A stretch of 38,774 nucleotides of DNA from assembly GCA_022822525.1 (NCBI GenBank), contig JAJEBN010000049.1, forward strand, positions 1 to 38,774, given 5' to 3'. The notes under the pieces were generated by a model. It was not told the origin of the DNA. It searched no databases and worked only from the letters and a program-made list of their open reading frames with translations. Numbering within the stretch: position 1 is the stretch's first letter; each line of letters starts with the position of its first letter. The position numbers and the translations under genes are program-made. Shown in pieces: positions 34,632 to 38,774 of this stretch. This stretch comes from Acidimicrobiia bacterium (lineage in GTDB: Bacteria > Actinomycetota > Acidimicrobiia > Acidimicrobiales > Poriferisodalaceae).

Positions 34632-35729
34632 ATGAACCCGCCGAGCACCATGCGTGCCGCGCTGCTGGTGGGCCATGGCGGGCCCGAGATGCTGCAGGTG
34701 CGCGATGACGTGCCGGTTCCGGTGCCCGGTCCCGACGATGTGCTGCTTGCGGTGGCGGCGTGCGGCATCAACAACACCGACATCAACACGCGGGTTGCCT
34801 GGTACAGCAAGTCGGTGACAGCGGCGACGTCGGGCGAGGGATACGCCGGCGCAGACGCCGCGGATTCCACCTGGGGCGGCCGGGGCGTGGAGTTCCCCCG
34901 CATCCAGGGGGCCGATGTGGTGGGCCGCGTGGTGGCCGCTGGAGAGCGTGCCGATGCGGCCCTCGTGGGACGGCGGGTCATGGTGGAGCCGTGGTTGACC
35001 GACCCCGCCGACCCGAGCGACCGCAGCAAGGCGCGCTACCTCGGCAGCGAGACCGACGGTGGTTTCGCCGAGTACGTCGCGGTGCCGGCCGTCAACGCCT
35101 ACCCCGTCGACTCCGACCTGTCCGATGCCGAGCTGGCGACGTTCGCCTGCGCCTCCTCGACGGCCGAGCACATGCTCCAGCGCATCAGGCTCGACGGCGG
35201 TGAGAGCATCGCGGTGCCCGGAGCGAGCGGCGGCGTGGGCTCGGCACTGGTGCAGCTCGCCAAGCGGCGAGGCGCACGGGTGGTGGCGATTGCGGGCGCA
35301 TCCAAGGCAGCGCAGGTGCTCGAGCTCGGGGCGGATGCGGTGGTGGCACGCCAGTGCCCCGAGCACGACGTCGCTGCGGCGGTCGAAGCCAATGAGGGCC
35401 CGTTCGACGCCGTCGCCGATGTGGTCGGCGGCGATGCCGTGAAGCTGTGGCTCGACGCGCTGGCAGGCCGTGGGCGCTATGTCACTTCGGGCGCTATCGC
35501 CGGACCCGTCGCCGAGATCGACCTGCGAACGATCTACCTCAACGATCTGGAGCTGCACGGCGCCACGATCTACGGGCCCGGGCTGTTTGCGGACCTCGTC
35601 GGCTACATCGAGCGGGGCGAGATCCGCCCGGTCCTCGGAGGCACGTTCCCCCTCGAACGCATCCGCGCAGCGCAGGAGGCCTTCGTGCGCAAGGAGCACT
35701 TCGGCAACCTGGTGATCACCTTGTCGTGA
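34632..35729 (+). CDS. Medium-chain dehydrogenase/reductase (zinc alcohol dehydrogenase / quinone oxidoreductase type)
   Basis: This 365-residue MDR enzyme has the N-terminal catalytic fold (MRAALLVGHGGPEMLQVRD, then VLLAVAACGINNTDINTR, the usual substrate/metal loop), FPRIQGADVVGRVVAAG, and the nucleotide-binding domain VPGASGGVGSALVQLAKRRGA. The CGxNxxD in place of CGxCxxD is typical of non-zinc quinone-oxidoreductase-like members. An insertion of about 30 residues after the NNTDINTR loop (WYSKSVTAATSGEGYAGAD) is seen in a subset of MDR proteins. The substrate is unknown. It is divergent from the Rieske gene, so they may share control. Its TGA ends at 35729, directly against the antisense tRNA-Thr. 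Confidence 0.85.
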   Translation: MNPPSTMRAALLVGHGGPEMLQVRDDVPVPVPGPDDVLLAVAACGINNTDINTRVAWYSKSVTAATSGEGYAGADAADSTWGGRGVEFPRIQGADVVGRVVAAGERADAALVGRRVMVEPWLTDPADPSDRSKARYLGSETDGGFAEYVAVPAVNAYPVDSDLSDAELATFACASSTAEHMLQRIRLDGGESIAVPGASGGVGSALVQLAKRRGARVVAIAGASKAAQVLELGADAVVARQCPEHDVAAAVEANEGPFDAVADVVGGDAVKLWLDALAGRGRYVTSGAIAGPVAEIDLRTIYLNDLELHGATIYGPGLFADLVGYIERGEIRPVLGGTFPLERIRAAQEAFVRKEHFGNLVITLS

Positions 35730-35801
35730 GCCCGAGGTGGGAATCGAACCCACAACCCCCGCTTTACAAGAGCGGTGCTCTGGCCGTTGAGCTACTCGGG
35801 C
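35730..35801 (-). tRNA. tRNA-Thr (anticodon UGU)
   Basis: Read on the minus strand, 72 bases fold as a cloverleaf: acceptor GCCCGAG pairs with CTCGGGC, D-arm GCTC/GAGC, anticodon stem CCGCT/AGCGG around loop CTTGTAA (anticodon TGT), and a T-arm with GGTTCGATTCC. The 3' CCA is not encoded. The 3' end abuts the dehydrogenase gene's stop codon on the other strand, with no gap. Confidence 0.96.
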
Positions 35802-35834
35802 AACGGCCCCAGCGTATGGGCGAAGCCCCGGATT

Positions 35835-36827
35835 TCAGGCCGAATCACGGGTGCGGGCGATGTCGAACAGGGCCACCGCTGCGGCCGCTGCGACGTTGAG
35901 CGATTCGATGCGGCCCAGCACCGGGATCGACACCACCTGGTCGCACCGCCGCTCCACCAGTGCCGACAGGCCCCGGCCCTCTGCACCGAGCACCAGCACC
36001 AGCGGTTCGTCGCCGACCCGCAGCGATTCGAGCCCGTCAGGGGAGTGACCGTCGAGTCCGATGGCCCACAGGCCGCTGTCGCGGAGCTTCGCGAGCGCTG
36101 CGGGCAGGCCGCCGACCAGGGCGATCGGCAGGTACTCGATGGCACCCGCGGCGGCCTTCACCGCGGCCGGCGTGAGGTTCGCCGAACGGTGGCTGGTGAG
36201 CACGACCCCGGTGGCACCGGCGACCTCTGCGGTGCGCAGGATGGCGCCGAGATTGCCCGGGTCGGTGACGCCGTCGGTCGCCACGACGAGCGGCAGCGTG
36301 CCGGTCGCCGGTTTCGCCAGCTCCTCCAGCGGCACCGGCTCGACGGCAGCGGCCTTGGCGATCACACCCTGCGGTGCGGCGGTGAGCGCTGCCTCGTCGA
36401 GCTTGCGGCGGGTGACCTCACGCACCGGCACCCGCCGGTCGCCGGCGAGGTCGACGATCTCAGCCAGCGTGGCCGCCGAGTGCGCATCCTCGGAGATCAG
36501 CACCTCGTGCACCTTGCGCTTGCCAGCCCGCAGCAGCTCGCGCACCGCCTGCCGGCCTTCCACGTGATCCCCGCCGAGACCCTTCGGCCGTGCCTGGTTG
36601 CGCGATGCCGGTGCACGTGCGTCGCGGCCGTCTCGCCGGTCTCCGCTCCGCTCCCGCTGCGCCGGTCCTCGCCCAGACTTCCCTCGGTCCGCCGAATCGG
36701 CGCGCCGTTGTGGCCCCTGTCTGCCGCGATCGGATGCTCCGCCGCCCCGCTCACCACGTTGTGCAGATGCACGCCGCCCGCTGCGCTGAGGAGGCGCTCC
36801 GCGACGCTTGCCTCGGTCCGCACTCAT
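35835..36827 (-). CDS. rlmB: 23S rRNA 2'-O-methyltransferase RlmB (SpoU/TrmH family)
   Basis: This SPOUT enzyme methylates a 23S rRNA guanosine ribose (G2251 in E. coli). Of its 330 residues, the first 85 or so are an Arg/Gly/Ser-rich, disordered, basic leader, likely to bind RNA non-specifically. Then come HVEGRQAVRELL (88-99, substrate-recognition domain) and the three knot motifs: DPGNLGAILRTAE (189-201), VLGAEGRGLS (279-288) and IPVLGRIESLNVAAAAAV (301-318). Close relatives may act on tRNA, so the exact site is by family. ATG 36827 overlaps the ispF stop in an ATGA arrangement, so it is coupled to the isoprenoid genes, a gene order common in actinobacteria. Confidence 0.92.
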   Translation of the reverse strand: MSADRGKRRGAPPQRSGRRASAQRGERGGGASDRGRQGPQRRADSADRGKSGRGPAQRERSGDRRDGRDARAPASRNQARPKGLGGDHVEGRQAVRELLRAGKRKVHEVLISEDAHSAATLAEIVDLAGDRRVPVREVTRRKLDEAALTAAPQGVIAKAAAVEPVPLEELAKPATGTLPLVVATDGVTDPGNLGAILRTAEVAGATGVVLTSHRSANLTPAAVKAAAGAIEYLPIALVGGLPAALAKLRDSGLWAIGLDGHSPDGLESLRVGDEPLVLVLGAEGRGLSALVERRCDQVVSIPVLGRIESLNVAAAAAVALFDIARTRDSA

Positions 36828-37366
36828 CGATCGCCGCTACCCCCCACCGGCGTCGCCAGTTGCTCGCCGCCAACGGTCAGGAGCGCCACGGCGTGCGCCA
36901 CGATCCCGTCGGCATTGCCCAGCCCCTCGGTGCGCTTGCCGCACACGGTGACCGGTCCGCCTGCCGCGCCGCTGAGCAGCTCCTGCATTTGATCGCGGTG
37001 CGGGGAGATCATCGGCCGATCGCAGATGACCGTGCAATCGGCATTCGCCAACAACCAGCCGTGCTCTGCGAGCAGCGCCGAGACCTGCCCGAGCATCTCG
37101 ATGCTGTCAGCGTCACGCCAGCGCGCATCGCTGTCAGGAAAGTGCGTGCCGATGTCGCCCAGACCAGCGGCACTCAACATCGCATCGATCACCGCATGAG
37201 CCACGACATCGGCATCGCTGTGCCCCACGAGCGGCCGTTCACCCCGAAAGCGGACCCCGCCCAGCACCAGCGTCCGCCCCGAAGCATCGCCAGCGACGAA
37301 CGGATGCGCGTCATAGCCATGCCCCACCCGCATCACCGGCCCAGCCGCGCTGTCTGCTGCACTCAC
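36824..37366 (-). CDS. ispF: 2-C-methyl-D-erythritol 2,4-cyclodiphosphate synthase
   Basis: IspF makes the cyclic diphosphate of the MEP (non-mevalonate) isoprenoid pathway. The protein shows the zinc site Asp19 and His21 (GHGYDAHPF) and His57 (SDADVVAHAVIDA), the FPDSDARWRDADS active-site loop, and the closing KRTEGLGNADGIVAHAVALL. The annotated start is GTG 37366, giving 180 residues. ATG 37333 (MRVGHGYDAH) matches the usual family start and is a strong alternative. It lies 11 bases after ispD and overlaps rlmB by four bases. IspD and IspF act two steps apart, with IspE between them, which is not in the window. Confidence 0.95.
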   Translation of the reverse strand: MSAADSAAGPVMRVGHGYDAHPFVAGDASGRTLVLGGVRFRGERPLVGHSDADVVAHAVIDAMLSAAGLGDIGTHFPDSDARWRDADSIEMLGQVSALLAEHGWLLANADCTVICDRPMISPHRDQMQELLSGAAGGPVTVCGKRTEGLGNADGIVAHAVALLTVGGEQLATPVGGSGDR

Positions 37367-37377
37367 GCCAGTTGACG

Positions 37378-38073
37378 CTAGGGCCCGCCGCCCGCGCCGC
37401 GGCCGCCCAGCAACGCCTCCACGATGACGAGATCGGCTGCCGTCGTGACCTTGTGCGCCGCCGCCTCACCCGGCACCGCCACGACCGTGCCCCCCGCAGC
37501 CTCCACCAGCGCAGCGTCGTCGGTGGCCTCGGGCTCCCCAGCATGCGCCGCCACCAACGCCTCCCGCCGAAACGCCTGCGGCGTCTGCACCGCAAACAGT
37601 CCCGAGCGGTCCACCGTGCCCGCAACAATTCCCCCCGCGTCACTCCACTCCGGCACCCGCTTCAGCGTGTCGCTCACGGCAAGCGCCGGCACCGCAGCAT
37701 CGGCCCCACCCCGCACAGCAGCGATCACGCTCTCGAACAATCCCGCCGAAGCCCCCGGCCGAGCAGCGTCATGACAAACCACAACGTCCACATCACCAGG
37801 AACCGTCTCCAACCCAGCCCGAACAGACCCCGACCGAGTCGCCCCACCAGCCACCACAACATCGACGCCTTCAGCGTTGTCGGCCGACTCGTCAATCATC
37901 TGCACCGGCAGCACCAAGGTGACGCCATCGCAAGCTGCCCGAGCCGAGTCAACGCTCCAAGCAACCATCGAGCGCCCAGCAACCGGCACCATCACCTTCG
38001 TGGCACCGTCAGCACTCGCACCAAACCGAGTGCCGGCTCCGGCGGCCAGCACGATCGCCCAAGTCCGAGCCAC
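37378..38073 (-). CDS. ispD: 2-C-methyl-D-erythritol 4-phosphate cytidylyltransferase
   Basis: IspD couples CTP to methylerythritol phosphate in the MEP pathway. The 231-residue protein begins AIVLAAGAGTRFG (CTP-binding loop, 6-18), followed by KVMVPVAGRSMVAWSV, GGATRSGSVRAGL, the metal-binding CHDAARPGAS, TVDRSGLFAVQTPQAFRREAL, and ATDDAALVEAAGGTVVAVPG near the C-terminus, all family hallmarks. The start is GTG 38073. It leads an ispD-ispF-rlmB operon. Upstream there are only 39 bases to the DUF433 gene on the same strand, so read-through from that gene is possible. Confidence 0.95.
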   Translation of the reverse strand: MARTWAIVLAAGAGTRFGASADGATKVMVPVAGRSMVAWSVDSARAACDGVTLVLPVQMIDESADNAEGVDVVVAGGATRSGSVRAGLETVPGDVDVVVCHDAARPGASAGLFESVIAAVRGGADAAVPALAVSDTLKRVPEWSDAGGIVAGTVDRSGLFAVQTPQAFRREALVAAHAGEPEATDDAALVEAAGGTVVAVPGEAAAHKVTTAADLVIVEALLGGRGAGGGP

Positions 38074-38112
38074 CCACCAAGTCTGCCCCGGCGCAGCGAT
38101 CTATCAGAAACC

Positions 38113-38364
38113 TCACGACCCGGCGACGGAGACCGTGGCCAAGGTGTCACGCGCAATCACTGCATGCGCATAGGCGGTGCAGGCAAGGATGTCGTCCTGC
38201 TCAAGGTCTGGGTAGTCGTCAAGGATGTCCTCGGGAGCAACCCCTTGCGCGAGGAGGCTCAGCACCAGTTCTACGGAAATGCGCAGGTCGCGAACAATGG
38301 GCTTCCCGCCAAAAACGTCGGGCCGGGCGGTGATGCGACGCAAGAGCTCTTGGTGGGCCGCCAT
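38113..38364 (-). CDS. DUF433 antitoxin-like protein, without adjacent toxin
   Basis: The 83-residue protein matches the DUF433 fold: RITARPDVFGGKPIVRDLRISVELVLSLLAQGVAPEDILDDYPDLEQDDILACTAYA. That is a small helix-turn-helix-like domain which, in many bacteria, is the antitoxin of a PIN-like (DUF5615/Mut7-C) toxin encoded directly downstream. Here only 39 bases follow before ispD on the same strand, and I find no toxin frame there, so this is an orphan or a solitary regulator. Its codon use and GC are lower than in the ispD-ispF block, as expected for mobile toxin-antitoxin genes. ATG 38364 has a GGAGGTGG stretch (CCACCTCC on the plus strand at 38369-38376) just upstream. Confidence 0.85.
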   Translation of the reverse strand: MAAHQELLRRITARPDVFGGKPIVRDLRISVELVLSLLAQGVAPEDILDDYPDLEQDDILACTAYAHAVIARDTLATVSVAGS

Positions 38365-38568
38365 GATCCACCTCCGGTGTGCCGGTCCCGGAATGTTCGG
38401 GCTGCGTCCCCCACACCTACCGCTCCCCCACTCGAGGACACCAGCAGATGAGGGCTGGGGTAGCCGCGCGCAGGCATGCAGCGCCCCGCCCGCTCTCCAG
38501 CCCGGCCCGCGACCAATATGCGTCCCAAACGATATATGGAGAATTTCTAAGTGTTTCCATTATTCTGC

Positions 38569-38597
38569 TTGTGCCTGACTACATCCATGTGTATGCT
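38569..38597 (+). promoter_or_regulatory. Predicted sigma70-type promoter for the last (partial) gene
   Basis: TTGTGC (38569-38574), a 17-base spacer, then TATGCT (38592-38597). The expected start of transcription, about seven bases past the -10 box, falls at 38604, the A of the next ATG, so the mRNA would be leaderless. The surrounding 38515-38570 stretch is the most AT-rich in the window, which supports a promoter. Confidence 0.5.
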
Positions 38598-38603
38598 CGT
38601 CGT

Positions 38604-38774
38604 ATGTTCGCCGAGCTGCTCCGGGCCCATCTGCCGGCCCTCGACGACGCTCTTGATGACGGACTCGGCGGCGACCGGAGTGATTCCCTGTGGCCCGATG
38701 CCGAGCCGGACTGGCAAGGCGCTCATCTGTGGGCCGTCGAGGACGATCCCGCCGACGCCAGCTCTGCGGCGAAT
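38604..38774 (+). CDS. Unknown protein, N-terminal part (runs off window end)
   Basis: From ATG 38604 the frame is open for 57 codons to the window edge. The peptide is acidic and begins MFAELLRAHLPALDDALDD, followed by DRSDSLWPDAEPDW. I do not recognise the family. The codon pattern (GC-rich third positions) and a promoter-like sequence placed immediately upstream support a real gene. No ribosome site is seen, consistent with leaderless translation. Confidence 0.5.
   Translation, partial: MFAELLRAHLPALDDALDDGLGGDRSDSLWPDAEPDWQGAHLWAVEDDPADASSAAN

Noticed and set aside
38074..38112. Search for a PIN-like toxin gene beside the DUF433 gene.
   Set aside because: Only 39 bases separate DUF433 from ispD, and no alternative frame there could encode a toxin.

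Overview
This window is high-GC DNA (roughly two thirds G+C or more by eye) with dense, short-spaced, often overlapping genes and frequent GTG or TTG starts. The gene set points to an actinobacterium, and I would guess the class Acidimicrobiia. It has a coproporphyrin-dependent heme route (HemE, a HemY-type oxidase, and a chlorite-dismutase-fold coproheme decarboxylase), a very long Lhr helicase, a HelD-type RNA-polymerase-associated helicase, a PAC2 protein, a LytR_C protein, and a GroEL gene under a perfect CIRCE element. The class-level placement is inference; the phylum-level one is reasonably firm.

Layout. 1-1690: accessory edge with lower GC, holding the tail of a probable transposase and a TPR-like protein of unknown function whose 5' end looks cut off. 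1687-13932 (minus strand): Lhr; an Lnt / HelD-like / CDGSH run; then hemE-hemY. 14105-17353 (plus): a tightly coupled glycosyltransferase / methyltransferase / alpha-alpha-toroid operon of unknown product, facing a minus-strand methyltransferase-GtrA pair. 18584-20589: DoxX and GNAT proteins on the minus strand, with a PAC2 protein divergent from the GNAT gene. 20630-28134 (minus): acyl-CoA dehydrogenase, LarE, an uncharacterised repeat-tailed protein and GlnD, preceded by FdhD and coproheme decarboxylase. 28190-31696 (minus): LytR_C protein, glycerate kinase, CIRCE, groEL and a strong terminator. 31891-35801: uracil phosphoribosyltransferase convergent with ribokinase, a Rieske oxygenase divergent from a medium-chain dehydrogenase, and tRNA-Thr(UGU). 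35835-38073 (minus): ispD-ispF-rlmB. 38113-38774: accessory edge with a lone DUF433 antitoxin-like gene, an AT-rich promoter region and the start of an unknown gene. No gene-free stretch exceeds 300 bases; the longest is 38365-38603.

Functional themes are housekeeping: heme, isoprenoid precursors (IspD and IspF), nitrogen signalling (GlnD), RNA modification (RlmB, tRNA-Thr), protein folding (GroEL), lipoprotein and envelope work (Lnt, GtrA, GT4), and nucleotide or sugar salvage (Upp, RbsK, glycerate kinase).

The most unusual signal is structural rather than a gene. Several genes carry short tandem duplications at their 3' ends (29 bp at the PAC2 gene; 27 bp at the LarE-neighbour gene; 27 bp at the coproheme decarboxylase gene). 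In two of the three the duplicated unit includes the stop codon and a small hairpin. Also notable are a Ser at the position of the catalytic Cys in the Lnt homologue, a CIRCE operator that overlaps the preceding gene's stop codon, and a terminator-like hairpin that contains the stop codons of both convergent genes upp and rbsK.
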